The notes: generated from the letters alone by a model not told the origin. A stretch of DNA of 64,000 nucleotides from JAMZMI01 sp963848175 (GCA_963848175.1 CAWKCO010000006.1:248001-312000), one strand, 5' to 3'; positions 19,469 to 27,946 are shown, counted from the first letter of the stretch. Numbers and translations: made by a program.

Positions 19469-20320
19469 TCAACCCCTCCTACCCGCTACTATTCTATCTT
19501 TTCCTTGCAGGTCTTGCAATAATCTAGCATCCAAGTAACCAAGGTCTGATAAAAGCCTAGCTGTTTCTTTTCCAAAGGCATGGTGGATTTCAAAATAGAT
19601 TTTCCCTCCAGATTTCAAACCTCCGATTGCCTGCTTGGCGATTTGTCTATAGAACAAAAGCGGATCATGGTCAGGAACAAAAAGCGCTATTTCAGGCTCA
19701 AACGCCACCACATTTTTTTCCATTTCCGTTTTTTCCTTTTCAGGAATATAGGGCGGATTGCTCACTACAATATCAAGATTCGTCATTGTCCAAACTTCCG
19801 TAAGCGTATTCAACTCCATAAAATCCACAACCGCACCAAGACGGCTTGCATTTTCTCTCGCTAGGTCAAGTGCATTTTTGGAAATATCCATTGACGACAC
19901 TTTCGCATTTTTCAGTGCCAAGGCAAGTGAAATAGGAATGCATCCACTGCCCGTGCCTATGTCCAAAATGGTTAGGTTGTCTTGAGGATTTTCTTCAATA
20001 ATCAAATGGACAAGTTCCTCCGTTTCTGGCCGTGGGATGAGCGTATGTTCGTTTACCAGGAATTCGTGTCCATAAAAAAACCCCTTGCCAGTGATGTGCT
20101 GGAGGGGTTCAGAATTGAGGAGGCGGCTTAGGGCAGATTTCCAAATTTGATATTGTGGCTCATTAAGTTCTAATCCTGCGTTGGTAAGTCGAGCCATTTT
20201 ATCAATCGAAAATAACTCAGAAAACAGCAGCGAAGCAATGGAAGCCGCTTCATTTTCATCGTAGACCTGCAAGAGGCTTTGCACGGTTTCTTTGTAAATT
20301 GCCTGCACTTTATGATCCAT
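19469..20320 (-). CDS. prmC: Release-factor glutamine N5-methyltransferase (PrmC/HemK)
   Basis: The 283-residue SAM-dependent methyltransferase has the HemK N-terminal helical domain with RLLNSEPLQHITGKGFFYG, the SAM loop DIGTGSGCIPISLA (120-133) and the glutamine-binding NPPY (188-191, SNPPYIP). It methylates the GGQ glutamine of peptide-chain release factors. It is divergent from ribD, with only 18 bases between the two start codons, so their promoters must overlap the opposite coding regions. Confidence 0.94.
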   Translation of the reverse strand: MDHKVQAIYKETVQSLLQVYDENEAASIASLLFSELFSIDKMARLTNAGLELNEPQYQIWKSALSRLLNSEPLQHITGKGFFYGHEFLVNEHTLIPRPETEELVHLIIEENPQDNLTILDIGTGSGCIPISLALALKNAKVSSMDISKNALDLARENASRLGAVVDFMELNTLTEVWTMTNLDIVVSNPPYIPEKEKTEMEKNVVAFEPEIALFVPDHDPLLFYRQIAKQAIGGLKSGGKIYFEIHHAFGKETARLLSDLGYLDARLLQDLQGKDRIVAGRRG

Positions 20321-20338
20321 CAGACGAAGTTACCAAAT

Positions 20339-21367
20339 ATGAGCGATGAGCAATATATGAGTCGAGCGTTGGACTTGGCTCAGCGCGGGTTACAAACCGT
20401 AAGTCCCAACCCGATGGTAGGGTGTGTGATCGTTCATGATGGCAATATCATTGGCGAAGGCTATCACGAGCGATATGGCGAAGGCCATGCTGAAGTCAAT
20501 GCGATTAAATCCGTAACAGAAACCCATTTACTACCAGAGTCCACCGTTTACGTCACGCTGGAGCCATGCTCTCATTTTGGAAAAACACCGCCCTGTGCCG
20601 ATTTACTCATAGAAAAGCGTGTAAGGCGGGTGGTCGTTTGCAACGTAGACCCCAACCCTCAAGTGGCAGGTCGTGGACTGCAAAAGCTACGCGATGCGGG
20701 TATTGAAGTTGAAACAGGCCTTTTGGAGGAATTAGGATCGGACCTGAACAAACGCTTTTTCACTTTTCACCAAAAGCATCGACCGTATGTGATTCTAAAA
20801 TGGGCACAAACTACAGATGGTTTTGTGGCCAGAGAGAATTTTGATAGTAAGTGGATATCAGGCGCACGGTCTAGGCAACTCGTACACAAGTGGAGAGCCG
20901 AGGAGGATGCGATCATGGTAGGAACAAATACTACAAGATATGACAACCCCTCTTTGACCGTTCGTGATTGGGAAGGAAAAAATCCGATTAGGATCATTCT
21001 GGACCGAAGGCTTGAGTTAGCTGCCGATCTCAACATTTTTGACGGAAGTGTACCAACCTATGTTTTTACCGAAAGGAAAGAAAAACCACTTTCCTCCGTG
21101 CAGTATATCCAATTGGATCAACTCAATCCTGCCAATATTCTTCAAGCACTTTATGATTTGAAAATCCAATCCGTATTTATCGAAGGAGGCTCAAAGGTTT
21201 TGTCTTCATTCATTGATGCAAAGCTTTGGGACGAAGCAAGAATTTTTACCTCCGAGCAGTTGTTCCAAAAGGGAATTTCCGCGCCAACGATTTTTGGAAA
21301 ACAATCCTCAGAAGAAATAATTGACCAAGATCGATTAACTATCATAAAACCAAATGAAAATGGCTGA
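20339..21367 (+). CDS. ribD: Bifunctional riboflavin biosynthesis deaminase/reductase RibD
   Basis: The 342-residue enzyme carries the zinc deaminase site H50-A-E52 (GEGHAEVNAI) with Cys77 and Cys86 (EPCSHFGKTPPCAD), then the NADPH reductase domain (ILKWAQTTDGF, RAEEDAIMVGTNT, VFIEGGSKVLSSF). It performs two consecutive steps on the pyrimidine precursor of riboflavin. The frame is open to 20279, but ATG 20339 (MSDEQYMSRALDLA) is the family start. The 3' end overlaps the msrC-like gene by 14 bases, suggesting coupled translation. Confidence 0.93.
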   Translation: MSDEQYMSRALDLAQRGLQTVSPNPMVGCVIVHDGNIIGEGYHERYGEGHAEVNAIKSVTETHLLPESTVYVTLEPCSHFGKTPPCADLLIEKRVRRVVVCNVDPNPQVAGRGLQKLRDAGIEVETGLLEELGSDLNKRFFTFHQKHRPYVILKWAQTTDGFVARENFDSKWISGARSRQLVHKWRAEEDAIMVGTNTTRYDNPSLTVRDWEGKNPIRIILDRRLELAADLNIFDGSVPTYVFTERKEKPLSSVQYIQLDQLNPANILQALYDLKIQSVFIEGGSKVLSSFIDAKLWDEARIFTSEQLFQKGISAPTIFGKQSSEEIIDQDRLTIIKPNENG

Positions 21368-21833
21368 AGAACTGAAAACCACCGCTGGATCGAAAGTAGA
21401 AAAATACCAAACGCTGATTCCACAAATAGAGGCATTGGTTTCTTCAGAGTCCAATCTTATTGCTAATCTGGCCAATGTATCCGCAGCACTGAACCAAACT
21501 TTTGATTTTTTGTGGGTGGGCTTTTATCTGGTAGACGGAGATGAACTGGTGCTCGGGCCTTTTCAAGGACCATTAGCCTGTACGCGCATCAAGAAAGGAA
21601 AAGGCGTATGTGGTACGGCTTGGGCGAAAAATCAAACAATTATTGTTGACGATGTGGATCAATTTCCGGGGCATATTGCCTGTAGTTCCGCCTCTCGCTC
21701 AGAGATTGTTTTGCCCTTGGCCAAAGACGCTGAATTATGGGGTGTTCTGGATATTGATAGTGATCAACTCGCCTCTTTTGACAAAGTAGATCAACAATAC
21801 CTGCAGCAGATCATCGCGTTTCTTTCCGTATAG
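21354..21833 (+). CDS. msrC: Free methionine-(R)-sulfoxide reductase (GAF-domain, MsrC-type)
   Basis: This 159-residue single-GAF protein has Cys76, Cys86 and Cys110 (ACTR, GVCGTAW, HIACSSASRSEI), spaced 10 and 24 apart as in the E. coli enzyme. It reduces free methionine-R-sulfoxide. ATG 21360 (MAEELKTT) is an equally possible start. It overlaps the end of ribD and is probably co-transcribed with it. Confidence 0.88.
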   Translation: MKMAEELKTTAGSKVEKYQTLIPQIEALVSSESNLIANLANVSAALNQTFDFLWVGFYLVDGDELVLGPFQGPLACTRIKKGKGVCGTAWAKNQTIIVDDVDQFPGHIACSSASRSEIVLPLAKDAELWGVLDIDSDQLASFDKVDQQYLQQIIAFLSV

Positions 21834-21880
21834 CTTACGTCTATTAGGCGATTACACCCTCGCACTATTTCGTGCATCAT

Positions 21881-21928
21881 ATACCCTCTCCACGGTATAG
21901 TAAAACCAGAATGCCTCAACTAATTTTC
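21881..21928 (+). promoter_or_regulatory. Dyad-controlled promoter A (upstream of response regulator)
   Basis: ATACC-N8-GGTAT at 21881-21898 is followed after exactly 22 bases by TAATTTTC (21921-21928), one mismatch from the -7 consensus TAnnTTTG. The dyad reads as two inverted heptamers TACCCTC and TACCGTG with a 2-base gap, the 7-2-7 arrangement used by NarL-type regulators. The same layout recurs before two genes downstream. Confidence 0.6.
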
Positions 21929-22037
21929 CATTAATATAAGAGCGCATTTACTCATACGACTGATGCATTGACCCCATTTTGAATTTATCCCTATGAATTT
22001 ACTATCTTTCATGCGTAAAAGTGTGCTACCTGCAACT

Positions 22038-22655
22038 ATGAAGATATTTTTGACTGATGACCATGCCGTGCTCATCGGGGGATTGACAAAGATTATTGAA
22101 GCCGAGCCCGAATTGGAAGTTGTGGGCACGGCCATGACCGTAAAAGACACCATGGATGCCCTCACCCATACCAAAGTAGATTTGCTCATCACAGACTACA
22201 ACCTCCCAGATGAAGATGGCCTTACTTTGGTCAGAAAGGTGAAACGAAAATACCCTGCAATCAAGATCATCGTGCTCAGCATGCACGACGAAGCACATCT
22301 TGTGAAAGAAATTTTGAAAGAAGGAATCAACGGCTATGTGATGAAGAAGGATTCTCACACCGACCTGGTAGATGCCATCTACGCCACCAAAACAGACAAG
22401 ACTTACCTCAGCTCTGAAATAAACTCCATCCTGATCAAAGGGCTCAATGGTGAAGAAGACCATCGCCTGCTTACTGAGCGCGAACGAGAAATTCTAAAAC
22501 TGATTTCGCGCGAATTCACCAATAAGCAAATAGCCGAAGAGCTTTTCATCTCAGAGCGCACCGTAGAGACCCACCGCAAAAACATTTTCCGAAAAACCAG
22601 TACCAACAACCTCGTAGGCCTTATCAAATTCGCCTACGCAAACAATCTCATTTGA
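22038..22655 (+). CDS. NarL/FixJ-type response regulator
   Basis: The 205-residue regulator has a receiver with TDDH (6-9), phospho-acceptor Asp53 in ITDYNLPDEDG, and Lys in MKKDSHTD. The LuxR-type helix-turn-helix follows (LTEREREILKLISREFTNKQIAEEL, FISERTVETHRKN). ATG 22038 is chosen because the receiver begins there; the frame opens at 21993. It overlaps the TauE-type permease gene by 4 bases. An inverted 7-2-7 site lies in its promoter region and in front of two exported-protein genes, so it is the natural candidate regulator. No histidine kinase is adjacent. Confidence 0.92.
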   Translation: MKIFLTDDHAVLIGGLTKIIEAEPELEVVGTAMTVKDTMDALTHTKVDLLITDYNLPDEDGLTLVRKVKRKYPAIKIIVLSMHDEAHLVKEILKEGINGYVMKKDSHTDLVDAIYATKTDKTYLSSEINSILIKGLNGEEDHRLLTEREREILKLISREFTNKQIAEELFISERTVETHRKNIFRKTSTNNLVGLIKFAYANNLI

Positions 22656-23404
22656 TACAGCTTTTCTCCTTTACATTTTCGCCACTTCAGCTCGCCCTAT
22701 TTTTCACCGTAGCAATGCTAGTAGGTATGGCCAAAGTCGGCATTCACGGCACGGGCATGGCAGCCGTACCACTCCTGGCGTTGGTTTTTGGTGGCAAATT
22801 GTCCACCGGCGTTATGCTTCCCATTCTTTGCATCGCAGATATTTTTGCCGTCATATATTACCACAAGCACGCCAATTGGAAATTTCTCCTTCGCCTTTTT
22901 CCGTGGGCAGCCGTCGGGATTCTACTAGGCACCTACATTGGCGATACCATCGATGATGCCACCTTCAAGATCATCATGGGCATCATCATTCTTTGCAGCC
23001 TCGGTATCATGATTTGGCGCGAACGGTCCAAAAGCGAGCACATCCCCACCAGCATGTGGTTCAGTGGCGTGCTCGGTGTTATCGGCGGCTTCACCTCCAT
23101 GGTTGGCAATTTGGCAGGATCCGTCATGGCACTCTACCTGCTCACCATGCGCCTCCCAAAAAACGAATTCATCGGTACCGCCGCATGGTTTTTTATCATC
23201 GTCAACTGGTTCAAAATCCCCTTCCATGTCATCGTTTGGGAGACCATCACTTGGGACACCCTTTTCCTCGACCTCACCACCATTCCAGCAGTTGCCCTTG
23301 GCGCATTTTTGGGCATTGTCATCGTGAAAAAAATCCCCGAAAATTTCTACCGATGGTTCGTGATTGCCTCCGTATTAGTCAGCGCAGTAATGATGGTTTT
23401 TTGA
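22652..23404 (+). CDS. TauE/SafE-family permease
   Basis: A 250-residue polytopic membrane protein with about eight helices and the family's two-half layout (GMAKVGIHGTGMAAVPLL in the first half, GGFTSMVGNLAGSVMALYLL in the second). The family exports sulfite or organosulfonates; the substrate here is not predictable. The start is TTG 22652, overlapping the regulator's stop, so the two genes form a translationally coupled pair. Codons here look richer in C at third positions than in neighbours. Confidence 0.88.
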   Translation: MIQLFSFTFSPLQLALFFTVAMLVGMAKVGIHGTGMAAVPLLALVFGGKLSTGVMLPILCIADIFAVIYYHKHANWKFLLRLFPWAAVGILLGTYIGDTIDDATFKIIMGIIILCSLGIMIWRERSKSEHIPTSMWFSGVLGVIGGFTSMVGNLAGSVMALYLLTMRLPKNEFIGTAAWFFIIVNWFKIPFHVIVWETITWDTLFLDLTTIPAVALGAFLGIVIVKKIPENFYRWFVIASVLVSAVMMVF

Positions 23405-23657
23405 CCCACGTCCCAGCACATTCACTGGATTGGGAGTATAATAGCTTTTTTTGGAGAGAACAAACGTCATTTTGCTGAAAGGGCGCTCTGGCTGTCTGGA
23501 GTATCTTTTTCCCTGTCTACACCTCTCATCAGCAGCTCAAATTATTAGCGAATACAAAAGAAGCGTCCTCTCCAAAGTAAGAAAAAGGATACTCCTGCCC
23601 ATCCAGTCTAATGTTGGAAATGTGCACTTCGTCGCAAGGAAAAAAACCCTGATGCTT

Positions 23658-23688
23658 GCGCCGATGAGGTTTCAAACCTCGTTGGCGC
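23658..23688 (+). repeat. Long hairpin with G-U pairs
   Basis: GCGCCGATGAGGTTT folds onto AAACCTCGTTGGCGC with up to 15 pairs, two of them G-U on the plus-strand transcript. On the opposite strand these would be mismatches, so it appears to act in plus-strand RNA. It is followed by TTTTCT, so it may also terminate the TauE transcript. Confidence 0.6.
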
Positions 23689-23708
23689 TTTTCTAAAACC
23701 TTTTGTAT

Positions 23709-23728
23709 TGCTGGTGATAACACCAGCA
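23709..23728. repeat. Perfect 8-bp hairpin
   Basis: TGCTGGTG and CACCAGCA flank the tetraloop ATAA, 34 bases before the tandem repeat. Confidence 0.75.
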
Positions 23729-23762
23729 CAGGCTAGAGATCATAAGTGTATGCAAGTCTCTC

Positions 23763-24060
23763 GCACCACTGCTACAAGCTTTCCTTTCCTTATGCAAACC
23801 TGCTGCAAGTTGCAGGATCAAATTCTACTTTCAGGCAAGCTTCCTGCAATCGTGGGGAAGGTATCCTTCTTTCAGGCAACTCTTCCGCACCGCTGCGACA
23901 AGCTTTCCTTTCCTTATATAAGTCTGCTGCAAGTTGCAGGATCAAATACTACTTTCAGGCAAGTGTCCTGCAATCGTGGGGAGGGTATCCTTCTTTCAGG
24001 CAAGCCTCAAGCGAGTTGCAGCGAGCTTTCATATCCTTATGCACGGCCTGCGGCAAGCTG
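23763..24060. repeat. Tandem repeat, ~124-bp unit, ~2.4 copies
   Basis: Unit 1 starts at 23763, unit 2 at 23887, and a partial, more diverged unit 3 near 24010. Units 1 and 2 are nearly identical except for a few clustered changes. Each full unit contains the stem TTGCAGGA ... TCCTGCAA with an exactly 24-base loop (23810-23849; 23934-23973), and two copies of CTTTCAGGCAA, one in the loop and one downstream. Conservation of both the stem and the loop length points to selection on structure. Confidence 0.8.
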
Positions 24061-24167
24061 AAGCAACATTGCTAGAAAACTCCCGCTTGCAATAAGTGTA
24101 GTTTTAGAATTATACTACGCCTCTGGATCAATCGATTTGAGCACCTGAAGCTATAAACTTCTCCAAT

Positions 24168-24215
24168 ATACCCTGAAGACGGTATTACATCGGGTCAGTA
24201 GCACGATTAAATTTG
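24168..24215 (+). promoter_or_regulatory. Dyad-controlled promoter B (lipoprotein gene)
   Basis: ATACC-N8-GGTAT (24168-24185), 22 bases, then TAAATTTG (24208-24215), an exact -7 box, then 13 bases to ATG 24229. Heptamers are TACCCTG and TACCGTC, inverted with a 2-base gap. Confidence 0.7.
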
Positions 24216-24228
24216 GAGAAAAAAGACC

Positions 24229-24711
24229 ATGAAAAAATTAATTCTTATGTTAGCTACGGCCATGACCGTAAGTACTTTCTCCTGTAGTGATGATCCAGAT
24301 GATGTAAATGTGATTGAGTCCAAAGGGTCACTTACCGTAGATGTCTCAGGATCCTCAGAAGTCATGTTTGTGGATGATACATTGACAGCCTATACCCACT
24401 CAGGTTTATTGATCGTCAAAGCAACCGATACAGATGAAAACAATATTTGGATCATGATGGACACAAAGAAAATCACGACTATGGTAGGTACGCATACCGT
24501 GGCGCGCCTCGACGGGGACGTTCAGATCAATTTCAATGTGAAGGATGGTGATAAAACGAAATCTTTTAGCGCTGAAACAGGTACAGTCACCGTATCGGAG
24601 TATGACGGCAAAACGATCAAAGGCACATTTTCCTTCGAGGCAAAGAACTTCAGTAAGCAGTCTGAGGTGATCTCTGGAAAGGACGGAAAATTCACGGGAA
24701 TCATGCTATAA
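24229..24711 (+). CDS. Small lipoprotein of unknown function
   Basis: The 160-residue precursor has a lipobox near TFSCSDD (Cys ~19), so the mature protein is lipid-anchored, probably to the outer membrane. The mature part is beta-rich (VDDTLTAYTHSGLLIVKATD, KTIKGTFSFEAKN), in the style of DUF6252-like Bacteroidota lipoproteins; I am not certain of the family. Its promoter carries the ATACC-N8-GGTAT dyad. A terminator follows the gene, so it is its own unit. Confidence 0.75.
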   Translation: MKKLILMLATAMTVSTFSCSDDPDDVNVIESKGSLTVDVSGSSEVMFVDDTLTAYTHSGLLIVKATDTDENNIWIMMDTKKITTMVGTHTVARLDGDVQINFNVKDGDKTKSFSAETGTVTVSEYDGKTIKGTFSFEAKNFSKQSEVISGKDGKFTGIML

Positions 24712-24754
24712 CCCACTAAGCAAAATTGGATTTTGCTATTTGCCGCCAAGTAAG

Positions 24755-24783
24755 ATACCCGACTCGTTCGGGTATTTTTTTTT
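24755..24783 (+). terminator. Terminator of the lipoprotein gene
   Basis: ATACCCGA and TCGGGTAT form an 8-bp stem with a 5-base loop and a run of about nine T. Confidence 0.88.
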
Positions 24784-24841
24784 CTTCCTAGATGATCTAC
24801 GCTTAAAAATATTCGATCAATTTTCTCTTTTGGAACCAAAT

Positions 24842-24889
24842 ATACCGTGAGCAGGGTATTACTACAGGTCTTGATACATCCTAGTTTTG
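24842..24889 (+). promoter_or_regulatory. Dyad-controlled promoter C (outer-membrane protein gene)
   Basis: ATACC-N8-GGTAT (24842-24859), 22 bases, then TAGTTTTG (24882-24889), an exact -7 box, then 13 bases to ATG 24903. All spacings are identical to promoter B. Heptamers are TACCGTG and TACCCTG, inverted with a 2-base gap. Confidence 0.7.
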
Positions 24890-24902
24890 AGTAAAAAAAA
24901 CC

Positions 24903-25751
24903 ATGAAAATAACATTATTTACCTTCCTACTATTTCTTTCAGCAGCACTATTTGCTCAGCAAGTGACGTACCAAATTTTGGAGGATAATCCAGAAAAGGC
25001 GTATACGAAATTTATTGCTCCAGAACTTGGGTCAGAATGGAATTCACCGGCTTTATCCATTTTTGTAGGAGCGAATGGGCGCTTCCAGTTTGTAGAAGCT
25101 TTTACAGTAGAAGCCGCAGCTCGCTATGATGTATACAAGTCAGCAGGCAAAGGGCCAGCGTTTCTTTTAGAAGGGGGTATATTTCTTCCTCTCACTACCA
25201 AAATCAAAAAGAAAGACGTGCCCGTAGTATTAAGTTACGACCCGTATGCTGGCGAGGTATACAAGGACGGCAGAAGCTATAATGTGGAGGAAACCAAGTC
25301 CATAAACATACCAAACGGACAGTACAAAAACCAATTGGGTATAAGAGGAGGTCTCCACACACGCAGAGTGGGTGCCTCTAATCTCTCAGAAACGATCAAT
25401 TCGGGTATTATGCTTTCTGGAATCTACCTGGGCGGTCAGTTTGCTTCTCAAGCATACGTGAAAACGAAGATCAACAATGATGTAGAAAGGATTGGTGCTG
25501 GTTTCGGAAAGTACTTTTTCGATATAATGGTATTGCCAGTATCTAATTTGCAAGATCCATTGGCTAGTTATGATGTAAAAGCCGATGGCGTAATCGGCTG
25601 GAGAGCGGGGTTTCAGTGGTATGTGAGTCCACACGATGGAGAATATAAAATGCTAAGCAACTCAGTCTTCACAGCCGAGATAGGTAAAAGACCTCTTTCG
25701 GGTTTTATGTTTAATATGACTTGGGGTTTTGCGTTTATGCAATCAAGATAG
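24903..25751 (+). CDS. Outer-membrane barrel-like protein of unknown function
   Basis: The 282-residue precursor has a signal peptide (cleaved near LFAQ, residue ~19) and a beta-rich mature part with repeated Gly/aromatic strands (FVGANGRFQFVEAFTVEAAARYDVY, GAGFGKYFFDIMVLPV), ending in MFNMTWGFAFMQSR. This suggests an outer-membrane barrel, but I recognise no family. Its promoter duplicates the layout of the lipoprotein promoter, so the two are probably co-regulated. Confidence 0.72.
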   Translation: MKITLFTFLLFLSAALFAQQVTYQILEDNPEKAYTKFIAPELGSEWNSPALSIFVGANGRFQFVEAFTVEAAARYDVYKSAGKGPAFLLEGGIFLPLTTKIKKKDVPVVLSYDPYAGEVYKDGRSYNVEETKSINIPNGQYKNQLGIRGGLHTRRVGASNLSETINSGIMLSGIYLGGQFASQAYVKTKINNDVERIGAGFGKYFFDIMVLPVSNLQDPLASYDVKADGVIGWRAGFQWYVSPHDGEYKMLSNSVFTAEIGKRPLSGFMFNMTWGFAFMQSR

Positions 25752-25874
25752 ACTTCCAAGTCATATTGAAGCCAATCATATCTAACAAAGCACTCTGTCC
25801 AAAATGCAGCTCATTTTGAGTGATTGGAGATCAATCCAATAATTTAATATCGTAATTATAAACCTAAACAGACC

Positions 25875-26909
25875 ATGAAAAAGTCACTTTTATTTTTTGC
25901 GCTCGCCTTATTATTTGCAGTTGCGAGCATAGCACAAAACATCACCGACAAAGAGTTTTCGACCAAAGGAAGCTACGGAGAAAAGAAGTTGAAAAAGGCC
26001 CCTAAAAAGGTTTACATCGCCAATTTCCAAGTTTATTTCCATGTGATCGCTTCAGCTACGGCTAAGTCTACAGGAGGAACAACTTTTGGAGGAGGATCAG
26101 TAAAAGGGAATACTTCTACAACCATGACGGTGGCCGTAGAAGGTGTAGATGTTCCAGATTTTCAAAAAATCACGGACGAGACCTACAATAGATTTGTAGC
26201 GGATCTTAAAGCCAAAGGTTTTGAAATAATGGCGGTGGACGAAGCTGCCAAAATTCCTTTCTACGAGGATTGGCTATTGAAGGACGGAGGAACGGTGAAT
26301 TATGCCAACGTACCAGGCTATGTATCTGTGACACCTACGGGCACCAAATATATGGTCAAAGCAGAGACACGAAAAGGCAGAGAAAAATCCACGTTCATTG
26401 ATCGCACACCGCGTATCTCCAAAGAGCTCGATGATGCCATTGTGATTGAAGCTACTTTCGCCTTTCCTTTCATAGAGATGAAAACGAGCTCATCTAGTAT
26501 GGCGGGTTTTTCGTCAGTAAAAGCTAAAACAAATTTTGAGCTTGGTTCTGCTGTGGGTTCAGATGGTATGACCAATCTTTTGGAAAATACACAGTTGAAA
26601 TTTACTTCAGGTAGTGGGCCAGGAGCAGCTGCCGATGCTTATTTTCTTACCAATCTGAAAAAACCAGTGGCGCTTACAGGTGTTTTCAAGCAAGAAAAAT
26701 TTAAAGAATTTAATGCCGCTAAGAGTAGCTCTTTTGGATCAACCGCTACACCAAGCTACTTTGGCGTTGTGTTCGCTGAAAACCGCACGCAGGATGTGAC
26801 TAATATGGCCGAATGCGATGGAGAGAAATATGTAAAAGCAACCACAGCGGCTATCAACAACTACATAGATATGGCTCTAGAGCAATTCTATGACAATGCA
26901 ATAAAATAA
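25875..26909 (+). CDS. Secreted protein of unknown function
   Basis: The 344-residue precursor has a signal peptide (cleaved near SIAQ, ~21). The mature protein has alternating helix and strand with KKVYIANFQVYFHVIAS and a C-terminal helical stretch (KYVKATTAAINNYIDMALEQFYDNAIK). No catalytic motif is visible and I do not recognise it. It lies 123 bases after the barrel protein in the same direction without a terminator between, so it may be read from promoter C. A terminator follows. Confidence 0.7.
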   Translation: MKKSLLFFALALLFAVASIAQNITDKEFSTKGSYGEKKLKKAPKKVYIANFQVYFHVIASATAKSTGGTTFGGGSVKGNTSTTMTVAVEGVDVPDFQKITDETYNRFVADLKAKGFEIMAVDEAAKIPFYEDWLLKDGGTVNYANVPGYVSVTPTGTKYMVKAETRKGREKSTFIDRTPRISKELDDAIVIEATFAFPFIEMKTSSSSMAGFSSVKAKTNFELGSAVGSDGMTNLLENTQLKFTSGSGPGAAADAYFLTNLKKPVALTGVFKQEKFKEFNAAKSSSFGSTATPSYFGVVFAENRTQDVTNMAECDGEKYVKATTAAINNYIDMALEQFYDNAIK

Positions 26910-26958
26910 ACCACGTCACCTGCACTTTTCATGGTCGATGAAAGGTGTATATGACGAG

Positions 26959-26993
26959 CCTCGGTTTCTGAAAAGGAGCCGAGGTATTTTTTT
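26959..26993 (+). terminator. Terminator after the secreted-protein gene
   Basis: CCTCGG (26959-26964) pairs with CCGAGG (26979-26984), followed by TATTTTTTT. Confidence 0.8.
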
Positions 26994-26994
26994 G

Positions 26995-27888
26995 TTATCT
27001 CCCCAAAATCAAGAGCACTAGTCCAGCGATAATTCCGAGTAGGAAAATGCCCTTTTTGGCAATGTTTTGCTCCTTGTAGAATATAGCTCCAAAGATAAAA
27101 ATGATCACGACATTGGATCGGCGTACCAAGCTGATCACAGAGATCAGCGAATCGGGCAAGGAGATGCTGTAGAAATACAGATAATCCCCGATAAGCAAGA
27201 ATATGCCAATAAGAGGGATACTCCACCTCCAATCGAAAGCCGTGTTTTTGGCACGACTAGGATACCAGATAAATGCCAGAATAGGAATCAAAAGCACGGT
27301 CTGATAAAATGTGAAGTATGCTTGCACCGCCATCACATTCATTTCGCGCAATAAATAGCGATCGTAAAGCGAGCTACACGACCCGAAAAGCGTCCCAGCG
27401 ATTAGAAACCACACATATTTATTTCCAGTGAAGTTGATGCCTTCCAATTTGCCAACGGTGGAGAAGAGGTAGAAAAACGTGAAAATAACAGCCACGCCTG
27501 CCAGTTGATAGAAATTGAGATTTTCAGAAAATATCAAATAAGCTCCCAAAAGTGTCCATAGCGGCCCAGTAGATCGGATAGGTGCGAGTATGGTCAGGGG
27601 CAGGTTCTTCATCGCAAAGTAGGTGAATATCCAGCTGCTCAATACGATGATCGTTTTTATGATGATTTTGATATGCTCCAGCCCAGTGATGGGAGGCACG
27701 TACAGCATTTGATTTTCATTGATCGCACCCATAGACGACAATCCCGCCACGACAATCATAATGATAGAAGCCGATACGGTAGAGAGAAAGAGGGTCGGAA
27801 GTACGGCATTTTCATTAAGCGAAAGCTTTTTGAAGATGTCATAAAAACCAAGAAAGAATGCCGAACCAATGGCAAGGAATAACCACAT
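26995..27888 (-). CDS. EamA/DMT-family transporter
   Basis: The 297-residue protein has about ten hydrophobic helices in two repeated halves, with the EamA-style segment APIRSTGPLWTLLGAYLIFSE ending the first half and SLISVISLVRRSNVVIIFIFG in the second. Drug/metabolite transporters export or exchange small metabolites; substrate unknown. The IS4-family element lies 67 bases upstream of its start, so its native promoter region may have been disrupted. Confidence 0.88.
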   Translation of the reverse strand: MWLFLAIGSAFFLGFYDIFKKLSLNENAVLPTLFLSTVSASIIMIVVAGLSSMGAINENQMLYVPPITGLEHIKIIIKTIIVLSSWIFTYFAMKNLPLTILAPIRSTGPLWTLLGAYLIFSENLNFYQLAGVAVIFTFFYLFSTVGKLEGINFTGNKYVWFLIAGTLFGSCSSLYDRYLLREMNVMAVQAYFTFYQTVLLIPILAFIWYPSRAKNTAFDWRWSIPLIGIFLLIGDYLYFYSISLPDSLISVISLVRRSNVVIIFIFGAIFYKEQNIAKKGIFLLGIIAGLVLLILGR

Positions 27889-27946
27889 GAGGGAGAAATA
27901 ATTTTATGCAAAGGTAGGAGACTAGCGTATTCCACGTAGAATTTTT

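Larger units (their letters stand above)
23405..24228. other. 824-base gap with hairpins and a structured tandem repeat
   Basis: No convincing gene is present. The gap holds a 31-base hairpin (23658-23688), a perfect 8-bp hairpin (23709-23728), a 124-bp tandem repeat (23763-~24060) and promoter B of the lipoprotein gene (24168-24215). Overlapping ORFs of 60-160 residues exist here but read through the repeats and are not believed. Confidence 0.7.

Noticed and set aside
22993..23478. 161-residue ORF antiphase to the TauE gene
   Set aside because: It is a shadow frame of the permease; His/Arg-rich composition comes from its C-rich codons.
23763..24060. CRISPR array
   Set aside because: The unit is 124 bp, only about 2.4 copies, with no unique spacers and no cas genes nearby.
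23746..24075. ORFs of 109-117 residues across the tandem repeat
   Set aside because: They are open in several frames at once, follow the repeat period, and have no family or signal. The repeat is better explained as structured DNA or RNA.
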